DNA of 64,000 nucleotides from Prochilodus magdalenae (Eukaryota > Chordata > Actinopteri > Characiformes > Prochilodontidae), in the NCBI GenBank assembly GCA_024036415.1, contig JAMWET010006778.1, forward strand, positions 1,201,001 to 1,265,000. The letters run 5' to 3'. Positions 54,395 through 64,000 of this stretch are shown in pieces. Each line of letters starts with the position of its first letter. Position 1 is the stretch's first letter. The position numbers and the translations under genes are program-made. A model generated the notes under the pieces. It saw only the letters and a program-made list of their open reading frames with translations. It was not told where the DNA came from and ran no database searches.

Positions 54395-55213
54395 CACATG
54401 TGGACAGAATTGTTGGTAACTCTCGCTTAATGAAAGAAAAACCCACAATGGTAATAGAAATAACTTAAATCTGACAAAAGTCAGTCAATAATAAACAAAA
54501 ATTCTATGAAAATGAACAAATGAAAGTCAAATATTGCTTTTCAACCATGCTTCAACAGAATTATTTTAAAAATAAACTCATGAAACAGGCCTGGACAGAA
54601 ATGATGGCACCCCTGAAAAAAATTCTAGAGAGAAATGTGCTGCCCAGTGTCAGAAAGCTTGGTCTCAGTCGCAGGTCACGGGTCTTGCAACAGGATAATG
54701 ACCCAAAACACACATCTAAAAACACCCAAGAATGGCTAAGAGGAAAACACTGGACTATTCTGAAGTGGCCTTCTATGAGCGCTGACCTAAATCCTATTGA
54801 GCTACTTTGGAAGGAGCTGAAATATGCTGTCTGGAAAAGGCACCCTTCAAACCTGAGACAACTGGAGCAGTTTGCTCATGAGGAGTGGGCCAAAATACCT
54901 GCTGAGAGGTGTAGGAGTCTCATTGACAGATACAGGAATCATTTGATTGCAATGATTACCTCACAAAGTTGTGCAACAAAATATTAAGTTAAGGGTACCA
55001 TAATTTCTGTCCAGGTCTGTTTCAGGTGTTTATTTTTTAAAATTATTCTGTTGAAGCATGATTGAAAAGAAATATCTGACTTTCATTTGTTTATTTTCAT
55101 AGAATTTTATGAAAATATTTATTAGTACTTTTGTCAGATTAAAGTTATTTCTGTTACCATTGTGGGTTTTTCTTTCATTAACCGAGGGGTACCAACAATT
55201 TTGTCCACGTGTG
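54395..55213 (+). mobile_element. internally deleted Tc1-like transposon
   Basis: Bounded by TA at 54393-54394 and 55214-55215. Ends are inverted repeats (CACATGTGGACAGAATTGTT against the reverse complement of AACAATTTTGTCCACGTGTG), about 200 bp each. The interior keeps only the C-terminal part of a transposase (54580-54987) with QQDN..PKH and ..DLNPIELLW, i.e. the second Asp and the Glu of a D34E triad. The N-terminal DNA-binding half is missing, so it is non-autonomous. The duplicate at 57710 shows the empty TA site. Confidence 0.85.
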
Positions 55214-55923
55214 TATACTGGCCACTTCATGGTTGTTTAAGAAATGAGAAACTCACTACAATAATTGTTGCCAGTTAAAACATCTTAATTAACGCAGTTA
55301 GTATTTAATCAAAGGCTCCTAAGTATTTGCTCTCCCAAGTTGACAAGTTGTCATTTCATTTGCAATTTTTAAGTATTTGCTTATTTTATTTAAATCCAAA
55401 CCAATTTTAAATTTAATGCATGCAACACACTAACAATATTGGAACAAGGGCAAATAAATGACACTAAATGTTGCATATTAAGCAGGTGAACTGCCCCACC
55501 AAAGGCTTAGTCTTTGCAAGCAAAAAAATTGTGAGAAAATTGTCGAACTGTTCAAAAAGAACATTCATCAGTGCAAGACTGTAAAGATTTTAGATCTTTC
55601 ACCCCCTGCCAGACATAATAATGTACAAACCGGATTCCAAAAAAGTTGGGACACTAAACAAATTGTAAATAAAAACTAAATGCAATGATGTGGAGGTGCC
55701 AACATCTCATATTTTATTCAGAATAGAACACAAATCACAGATCAAAAGTTTAAACTGAGAGAATGTATCATTTTAAGGGGAAAATATGTTGTTTCAAAAT
55801 TTCATGGCGTCAACAAATCCCAAAAAAGTTGGGACAAGTACCAATAAGTGGATGGAAACAGGAAATTGAGCATATAACGAACAGCTGGAAGACCAATTAA
55901 CACTAATTAGATCAATTGACAAC

Positions 55924-56328
55924 ATGATTGGGTATAAAAAGAGCTTCTCAGAGTGTCAGTGTCTCTCTGAAGCCAAGATGGTAAGAGAATCACCAATTCC
56001 ACCATTGTTGCACAGAAAGATAGTGCAGCAATACCAGAATGATGTTACCCAGCGTAAAATAGCAAAGACTTTTAAGTTATTATCATCAACCGTGCATAAC
56101 ATCAATAAAAGATTCAGAGAATCTGGAACAATCGCTGTGTGTAAGAGTCAAGGCCGTAAAACTCTACTGGATGCTCGTGATCTCCGGACCCTTAAACGTC
56201 ACTGCACCTCAAACAGGAATGCCACTGTCAAGGAATACTTCCAGAAAGCATTGTCAGTGAACACAATCCACCGTGCCATCCGCCGTTGCCAGCTGAAACT
56301 CTACAGTGAAAACGGAAGCCATTTCTAA
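55924..56328 (+). pseudogene. Tc1-like transposase, N-terminal DNA-binding part
   Basis: An open frame of 134 codons. From about residue 18 (AKMVRESPIP) it shows the helix-turn-helix region typical of Tc1 transposases (QRKIAKTFKLLSSTVHNINK), followed by a second, basic helical region. It ends at a stop created by a frame change: the downstream family sequence continues in another frame at about 56310-56340. It would bind the inverted repeats if expressed but has no catalytic domain. Confidence 0.85.
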
Positions 56329-56384
56329 GCAAGCTCCACAAGCTCAGACGTTTGCACTGGGCCAGGGGTCTTTAAAAATGGAGT

Positions 56385-56939
56385 GTGGCAAAATGGAAGA
56401 TTGTTCTGTGGTCAGATGAGTCACGATTTAAAGTTCTTTATGGAACACTGGGACGCCATGTCATCCGGACCAGAGAGGACAAGGATAACCCAAGTTGTTA
56501 TCAACGCTCCGTTCAGAAGCCTGCGTCACTGATGGTATGGGGTTGCATGAGTGCTTGTGGCATGGGCAGCTTGCATGTCTGGAAAGGCACCATTAATGCA
56601 GAGAACTATGTTCAGGTTCTAGAACAACATATGCTCCCATCTAGACGTCATCTCTTTCAGGGAAGACCCTGCATTTTTCAACAAGATAATGCCAGACCAC
56701 ATTCTGCAGCAATCACAACATCATGGCTACGTAGGAGAAGGATCCGGGTACTGAAATGGCCAGCCTGCAGTCCAGATCTTTCACCTGTAGAGAACATTTG
56801 GCGCATCATAAAGAGGAAGGTGCGACAAAGAAGGCCCAAGACGATTGAACGGCTAGAGGCCTGTATTAGACATGAATGTGAGAGCATTCCTATTTCCACA
56901 TTGAGAAACTGGTCTCCTCTGTCCCCAGATGTCTGTTGA
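56385..56939 (+). pseudogene. Tc1-like transposase, catalytic part (DD34E)
   Basis: An open frame of 184 codons holding the DDE domain: WSDES near the start (first Asp), QQDNARPH (second Asp) and SPDLSPVENIW (Glu). It is out of frame with the N-terminal part. A second frame change near 56905 alters the final residues. It is probably inactive alone. Confidence 0.88.
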
Positions 56940-57262
56940 GTGTTGTAAGAAGAAGGGGGGATGCCACACAGTGGTAAAAATGGCCTTGTCCCAACTTTTT
57001 TGGGATTTGTTGATGCCATGAAATTTTGAAACAACATATTTTTCCCTTAAAATGATACATTCTCTCAGTTTAAACTTTTGATCTGTGATTTGTGTTCTAT
57101 TCTGAATAAAATATTAGATGTTGGCACCTCCACATCATTGCATTCAGTTTTTATTCACAATTTGTTTAGTGTCCCAACTTTTTTGGAATCCGGTTTGTAT
57201 CACGCTACTGGCATCTTCAACTGTGGATGTGCAGAAGGTATGGCCATGCAAAGCAGCAACAT

Positions 57263-58175
57263 GCTGCCGTCATCTACTTTATAACCTCTATGACTTTACC
57301 ACAGACTCAACCAAGTCATTTCTGTTCATGAACTGTGTTGTACTACTCAACATTTTGCGCAGCTTCTCCTGAACATCTCATTGTGGCTTTAAAGTAACAG
57401 AACAGGAAAAATGTCAACAACGATCAAAGAGCTTACTTTTACCTACGACCAGGTGAACAAAACCAACACGTTCACAAATGGTGATGTTATTCAGGGCCAA
57501 GTTTTTCTGGAAGTGACCAAAGAAGTGGAGATCAAGCGTTTTTTCATTAAGCTGAAAGGGGATGCAAAAGTGATGTGGACCGAGTTTGAAGAGGAACAGA
57601 GTTGCACATATGTCTCCCAGGAGAGATACTTCAAACTGAAGCAGTTTTTTATTCAAGACCCCTCCAAACCCGGTAAGGAGCATGTTATTTTACTGCTGCT
57701 GCCATGTATATATACTGGCCACTTCAGGTCATGGTTGTTTAAGAAATGAGAAACTCACTACAAGAATTGTTCCCAGTTAAAACATCTTAATTAACGCAGT
57801 AAGTATTTAATCAAAGGCTCCTAAGTATTTGCTCTCCCAAGTTGACAAGTTGTCATTTCATTTGCAATTTTTAAGTATTTGCTTATTTTATTTAAATCCA
57901 AACCAATTTTAAATTTAATGCATGCAACACACTAACAATATTGGAACAAGGGCATATAAATGACACTAAATATTGCATATTAAGCAGGTGAACTGCTCCA
58001 CCAAGGGCTTAGTCTTTGCAAGCAAATAAAATTGTGAGAAAATTGTCAAACAGTTCAAAAAGAACATTCATCAGTGCAAGATTTAGATCTTTCACCCCCT
58101 GCCAGACATAATAATGTATCACGCTACTGGCAGCTTTAACTGTGGATGTACAGTAGGTATGGCCATGCAAAGCAG
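57263..58175. repeat. tandem duplication around arrestin exon 1, unit 2
   Basis: Partner of 53950-57262. It contains the intact exon 1 of paralogue D and uninterrupted TA target sites at about 57710 (TATATATACTGGCC) and 58116 (AATGTATCACGC), where unit 1 carries transposons. Confidence 0.88.
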
Positions 58176-61100
58176 CAACATACCGAGCACCACGGGAGCA
58201 CTGGAATTGCCGTGAGAAAGGCTTTTCATTATCTAGTGTAAAGGTATATGTTTTGCATGGGCTTTGTTGTACTGGATGTATGAGGCTACTGATGATCTGT
58301 TTGCTATCTTGGTCAGTGCTGACGGTTTCCTCTCTGCTGCTGTGTTTAATAATAAAAGCATTCTCTCAGAAGCTCTGTCCTTCCTGCACTTTCATACCCC
58401 ATGTCAACATTGTGAAAGGGTTCAGTAATTCCACCCACAGAACTTCAACACTACGTATCCTCAGTTCCTAAATGTATCTAAAAGTGTAAAAAAAAAATGA
58501 TAAACAGTTTTAAACATGCTTTTGTGCCTGCTTTTTTACATATGTTAGAGGCATCAAATGAGTTAGTCAGTGAAATCAATGAACAGAATTTATTTTGGAC
58601 TTTTGTCTGTTAAATAAAAGTTCGATAGAATTAACAAATCAAAGATCTTTTGCAGTTTACATGTCGAGTGCTTTTAAAAAAAAATTCTCTTACCTCACTA
58701 ATTTTTTACAGAAGACCATAATCAAACCGAGGAGACCTGTAAGTACAGCCTTATCATGTTTACAGCAGTTACAGGGGAAATGGTTTATGTTTACTGTTCA
58801 GTCATCATATTTAAGGCTACTTTATATTGGCATACGTCAACATAACCTAGTTACAGCTTGTTCTCCATAATTTTGCCATTTTTTTTACTTATTTCTAGAT
58901 GATAATGTGGTTGGTCCAGGAAAATATGTTTTTCCATTTAGCCTTCGGATTCCCCATGGGTAAGTAACAAGCTTTGCTATATGCTCAGCATTATGACATA
59001 AGCAGAGTCAATAATGTATATGTCATGACACCCCAGCCAAATTATATTGAGTATTGAAATTATATTATATTGTGTATATATATATACACTTTCAGATTGT
59101 TGTAAACTGCATTTAAGATTATATATTAACTTATATAACAGGCTTTTTACTTGTTATAAGTGATTTTTCTCTCTATACTGGCATAAAATCTGCCAGTAGT
59201 GACTATATACAGTAAGACTTTTATGTAACATCATACATTTTGTAGTTGCTATTAGCGTTTTACACTTTTGGTGCATTGCCTTTTAGTTTTGTTGTTGCCA
59301 GCTGTGTAGACTCTGTAGCTTGCTAACAAGCAAAATAATAGTGTAAAGCCATGAAGGAATAGCAACTCAAATGCTATGGTATGTGGTATGTTAGCTAGAA
59401 GCAAACTCTGCTTCTACAAGTGCAAACACCCATTCCACAGTCTATTGTGGCAAGATTTCAGATAAGCCATTGCCCAATCCAGCCACTTATTTAGAACCAA
59501 GCCTGTTGAATGTTGGTTTTTACTAATACCACATTTTTGGGTAAAGGCCTTTGTCTGACATACTGAACATTTCATGATACCCACGTTGGATGTACAGCTC
59601 TAATTACCTAACCAATAAGATATGTACCATGCGAACACTGAAAATATACAATGTATGTCTATTAGTTTGTAGACATTCAACATTTTCTCTGCCACTACCA
59701 TTACTAAAAAATGGTAACAATACTGAATTTGTCCTTCACATTAGTAACAGCCTCTACTTCTCTGGAAAGGCTATACTAGATGCTGGAACATTGCTTTGGA
59801 TAGTTTAGTGCACATAAACATGTAGTAAACAAATATTTATGTTGTTCTCTAAATTTAGGGATATACCCCCATCTTTCAAAGCGTTTCATGGCTCTGTTAA
59901 GTATGCTCTGGAGGCCAGACTGGATCGTTCATGGAAGACGAAACGTACTGCATACAGGGAAATCAACTTTGTCCCAAGGATTGATGTTGATGATCATTTA
60001 ATGGTATGCACTCAGGTGAAAACTTATGTGTTTTATGTGCGTATTTAACATCAGTCTTCTGGCTACCTCGGTTTAACAAATTGAGCTAGTCTGCAGTAAA
60101 GCAGTCACCAGAGAAAAATTACCCTACCAAGCCTGTGAACAGGTAAGTTCATCATGAAAAATTGCCATTACAGCTGGCATCTGGAGTACTACTATGCTGA
60201 GCAAAACACTGGTCAAAACATGAAGCATGTCTTGAGCAAACCGTAATGCTATCATTTATCAAATATAAAAGCTAAATTTTAAGAAAAGAAACTTAACATA
60301 TACAATGTGCCTTAAGTTTTAAAAAGACTGTGCATGTTTTACATATATTAAAAGGTTGTCTGTAGGGGGTGTGTTAACTTATTCACGTAGAAAATCAATA
60401 AAACATGTAATTTGACTTTAAATGTAATTTAAATGTTTTTATATGACTGCTGATGCAACTTCACTTTACTTGTTGGACAATCGGCAGGGCCTACTGATAG
60501 AAAGAGTATAAGAGTAATAAGAGTAAGTTATTAATTCTACATCTGTTCTGCATCTAATTCTCGTTCTACAGCTTATGGCAGACAAAGTACTCACCTATAC
60601 AGTTTATGCATGTCATAAACATATTTCTGATGTCCTCTACTCCACGTTATCTCATACTCTTCTTGCCTTTGTCTAACATACATGTTTTGCAATACAGTGG
60701 TAGCTGGAGTACACAAACCATGTCCTTGAGTTAAAGTAGAGATACTCAAGGTAAAATACTCCTCCAGGAAAAGCAGACATTCCTACCTTTACACCTCCAC
60801 TAGAGTAAAAGTACTAAAGTATTTAATGTACTTAAGTATGGAGAATAACAGTAGCATGATTTATACTGGCTCTAATATCCTATTATCATTTTTGGAACAA
60901 GACTCTTAATCAAGATACTCTAGTGTCACTCTCATTTATAAGTCCGACACTGTCTATTCAAATGATCATAAGCACAAAACACTGAAGAAGAACAGTTCCC
61001 CTTAGCTAGAACCAAGCTCTGTCCAACAGACAAGCTCAAAACAAAGTGCCCGCTGTGTCCTGTTTGTAGTACTTACATAGAGTAACTGTTACAGTCCACC

Positions 61101-62323
61101 ACTGGTGCAATCCCAAGTGAGGTGAAGCTAATGAAGTAACAATGCTGAAATAATATTAATGCTAGTTTATATATAGTACACAAATCTGTCAAGCTATAAA
61201 TTAAATGGTTTCTAGGGTTGTTTTGTTTTTTGTTCCATTGTGTACAGAGGCCACAGAGTGCTGCTACAGACAAAAAGATGAGGCTTTTTACCTCCGGAAG
61301 TGCTTCATTTGAAGCTACAATTGACAAAATGGGTTATATGCAAGGTATCACAAAAGCATTACACTATCACAAAAGCATTCAGTCTAATATAGCAGCAAGA
61401 AAAGCCACCATTCCAGCTTTTCGAGTTCATTCAATGCAGTTTTAGACTTTGATTCTTTCTTTTTGGAAGGTGAGGTCATCAGAGTATCCACCTATGTTGA
61501 CAACTCTTCATCTCGTGATCTCAAGCTGAAGTGCAGTCTTGAGCAAAAACAGGCCTTCTATGCACAAGGGCGCTCTAAGAATTCCTCATACAATATTTTC
61601 AAAGTGGTGGAAGATCCCATCCCTTCTGGATCAAGCCAAACAGTCAACACAGACCTGAGGATCCCGTCTAACCTGCAAGTAACCATCAGAAGCAGCAGCA
61701 TTATTAAACTGGAGTACATACTCAAGGTACCAGTATTCTTTCTTTTATGTAGTTACATGCCTTCGTCTCTGAAGTGTTTGTGCTAGATTTAAATTCTAAA
61801 CGCAAAGCTGAAAAAAATTTGTCGATTGATGCTAAAATTCTGAGCCCTGTTTTTTCAGGCTTAATTTTTCAATAGTTTCACTGAGGGTGCAGTGTAGATG
61901 ATAACTTTATTTGTATAGTAAAAGTATTATGTTAATGAGGTTATTGACAGCTTTACATTGAGTAGTTGTTTATGACAATGTTGAAATAATCTGTTTTATG
62001 TACATTATAATACTAGTCCTCCTTAAAACAAAAGCCTAAACTACTACACTACTCTGTGCCTGTAATACACTGATACAGTGTTTGAAGTTCTTTAAAGCTC
62101 TTTAAACACCTAATGTAAAATAGTAGTTAATAAATGTAGGTTAAAGTGCTTTTAAGGAAAGCAGAAACATTAGTCTTAGTCTGAAAGCAGCTCTTACAAT
62201 TTTCTGTAATTCACTGACTGGAATCACACTTCTGTTTTTTCTCAGGTCTATTTGGATGTACCCTATGCAAAAGACCCAAAGGTCAAATTCCCAGTGACCA
62301 TTCTTCCTGCCTTGGATCACTGA
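57411..62323 (+). CDS. arrdc3-like alpha-arrestin, paralogue D, 308 aa, tail-less
   Basis: Plus-strand exons: 57411-57672, 58712-58738, 58899-58959, 59859-60003, 61248-61344, 61470-61726 and 62246-62323. All are GT/AG with phases 1,1,2,0,1,0; total 927 nt. The start is MSTTIKELTFTYDQVNKTNT. Both arrestin domains are present (about 5-163 and 166-292). Exon 2 is 27 nt instead of 42, an in-frame loss of 5 codons. After VYLDVPYAKD the last exon runs only to ..ILPALDH and stops, so there is no Pro-rich tail, no PPxY and no PSAP. A decayed tail follows the stop. The gene lies opposite to its paralogues. Six conserved splice pairs and an open frame argue that it is expressed or was until recently. 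Without ligase motifs it could act as a regulator or competitor of tailed arrestins, which is speculative. Confidence 0.88.
60735..61090. repeat. dispersed repeat (GTAAAAGTACTAAAGTA type), copy in intron 4 of paralogue D
   Basis: Uninterrupted copy of the repeat at 35205-35880. At 60954-60957 it has the single CTAT that flanks the LTR-like insertion in the other copy. Confidence 0.6.
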
Positions 62324-62379
62324 TAAAGCAAACCAACCGTTTAGTCATAAGGGCGCAAACCTCTACACCAGGCTTCATC

Positions 62380-62540
62380 TAGTCCCATTTCTCCTGGTAT
62401 TGCATATTTTACATGTTTATTCACAGCCAGCCATCCAGAAGCTCCTCTTCCTTCTTAAACAGATGTCTACAATCAACTAACCAGAGTTTTATCCAACTAA
62501 ACCACCAAAAAAGTTATGCATAATCAGATACTTTATAATG
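62380..62540 (+). pseudogene. decayed Pro-rich tail relic beyond the stop of paralogue D
   Basis: CAGCCAGCCATCCAGAAGCT at about 62424-62443 corresponds to the QSANPEA-PPPSY stretch of paralogue A. The PPPSY codons here read CCT CTT CCT TCT TAA (62443-62457), abolishing the motif. TTTTATCCAACTAAACCACC near 62488 matches the 3' non-coding side of paralogue C (about 38706-38730). So the tail existed and was partly deleted. Confidence 0.75.
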
Positions 62541-64000
62541 ACCCATTTTAATATCCAAGCTTTTATGATTTTATGACTGCACGATTTAATTAACCCTATT
62601 AATGCTGCACAGATTACTTTACAAATGAAAAACTACATATATTTGTATTTTCACCACTGACATGTCTACTTTTAATATTTATTTTTGTTAGTTGCTTTTC
62701 CTAGTCATGTGCACCCATTGATTTTCTGTCATTAGTTCACTATGTATATGTATCTATTGATTTTTCTGTGATTAACTGTGTAAATTAAGATTTTATCATG
62801 TTAGACTAATCTGCAGACTGTACCATACATTATGGCAGGAATGTTTAGTGCGCTCTCAAGTCTCTGTGAACCTGTCAGCCTGGGGACCCAAACCAAAGAT
62901 TTCTCTCTCTGTAAGCAACTAGATGACAAGACAAAATTTGGCCCTGAGCAGTGGTCGTTCATTAAAACACCAGCAGATAGGCACATACAGTGTAACGCAA
63001 CACCACACATTAAACACATAACTCACAACAAACAAACAACATGAATAGACCTCCATGCATGGACACATTTTCAGCTTGAGTGTCTTAGATCACTGAAGGG
63101 TTTTTGCTTAATCATCTTGAAGGGGGTTTTAAGTGAGGAGACCTACTCAGAGTCATCACACTGAGCAGCTCTCTGCACTCAAAACCACTGTCAATAGCTA
63201 CCCCCTAGGGTAACAGTGTCTGGATCCACTGCAGAATCAGCATTAGCAGGAGCCAGGAGAAATTTTTCTCTCATTTTTCTTTTATGTTTCAGCCTTTTAA
63301 AATGTTTTTCATTTATTACTTTTTAAAATCATTTTAAAAAACATTTAAATAATTATTTTTGCATGATCAATATTCAGCATGATAAAATATTCAATTAGTC
63401 TTAAGAATATTTCAAATAAATCTGGCAACTACATTGCCGACTGTGCTATGTGATTGTCTCTTTAATATAACTAATACATGTTACTCATAAATGTTTAAAC
63501 CATTCATCTGTCCAGTAAGTATGTTTTTATCAGTAAACACACTGTCATATAAGAATAAAGAGAGTGATAAACATAGAGATACAGTAAAATATAACAAAAA
63601 ATTCAAACTTAAAAAAATTGCATTCTGCATTCTAAAAAAAGCCCACCGGGTTCAAAAGCACAACTGGTTTTATTTATCTGGGCAATAACAATAAATAACA
63701 TATAATTTTAATAAAATTACATAAGCACTTAATGATATGAACCATATTATAAAATAAAATTTTTACAATTATTGTTGATTTTCTGGTTGTCATTTAACCA
63801 CTCCCATATATAAGCACTGGGTCTGTCACACAGATTGCAATTTCAATCATGAAATTATTTAAGCTGATCACTATCGTTTTAACTGACTGCAGTTTTGTGG
63901 CAAATGGCTGTTAGTAAAAATAATTCATTAAAACATTTAATTAGTTTTACAAAAACAACTTTTGCCATAACTCCTTTAGACGGAAGTATGTTATGCATGT
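62541..64000. other. DNA downstream of paralogue D, no gene recognised
   Basis: It probably starts with the 3' UTR of paralogue D. Short open frames (62801-63044, 63491-63688) show no motif. The rest is AT-rich. Confidence 0.5.

Larger units (their letters stand above)
55626..57197 (+). mobile_element. Tc1-like transposon with 213-bp IR/DR ends, 1572 bp
   Basis: Flanked by TA at 55624-55625 and 57198-57199. Inverted repeats lie at 55626-55838 and 56985-57197, each with an outer and an inner AAAAAAGTTGGGACA-type direct repeat (IR/DR arrangement). The interior has two transposase pieces in different frames. The ends are almost identical, so it is fairly young, but it is coding-dead. Confidence 0.93.
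53950..57262. repeat. tandem duplication around arrestin exon 1, unit 1
   Basis: Without the two Tc1-like insertions this segment matches 57263-58175. The match covers the 5' flank (GTTGTACTACTCAACATTTTG), exon 1, the start of intron 1 and the AATGTATCACGCTACTGGC region. The junction lies near 57262, after GCAAAGCAGCAACAT. Confidence 0.88.

Overview
The window is teleost fish nuclear DNA. It has split genes with GT/AG introns, long AT-rich intergenic DNA, many simple repeats and degraded Tc1/mariner-type transposons. The repeat mix (IR/DR Tc1-like elements and several dispersed fish repeats) suggests an otophysan such as a characiform or catfish, but that is only an impression. All genes were called by reading exons, splice sites and phases by eye; no database search was run.

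Every recognisable gene belongs to one family, the alpha-arrestins (arrestin-domain-containing, ARRDC, proteins). These are adaptors with an Arrestin_N and an Arrestin_C fold plus a C-terminal tail that usually carries PPxY motifs for NEDD4-family ubiquitin ligases. At 5179-10311 (minus) lies a complete canonical arrdc3 of 8 coding exons and 414 codons, with a probable long 3' UTR down to about 2548. After about 10 kb of intergenic DNA comes a tandem array of shorter, diverged arrdc3-like paralogues with a shared 7-exon layout: gene A 21051-25743 (minus, 465 aa), gene B 30325-34594 (minus, 394 aa) and gene C 38774-44908 (minus, 485 aa). About 9 kb of gene-poor DNA (45350-53900) follows, then an inverted member, gene D 57411-62323 (plus, 308 aa). 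A frameshifted orphan copy of gene D's first exon sits at 54095-54357.

The arrestin folds are largely preserved across the array, but the tails differ sharply. A and C have proline-rich tails combining PPxY with two PSAP motifs each, a pairing best known from ARRDC1 and its TSG101-dependent vesicle budding. B stops exactly at the serine codon of the first PSAP and keeps only PPSY. D ends just after the arrestin fold; a decayed PPSY region lies beyond its stop. C has expanded its tail with a 30-bp in-frame minisatellite.

The non-coding DNA records the duplication history. Genes A and B share intron insertions and about 1 kb of upstream DNA. A roughly 1.9-kb tandem duplication fills 14514-18263. 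Two Tc1-like elements (54395-55213 and 55626-57197) can be dated to after the exon-1 duplication, because the sister copy holds both empty target sites. A solo-LTR-like insertion at 35416-35758 likewise has an empty-site match at about 60954. The rest is microsatellites and unassigned intergenic DNA.
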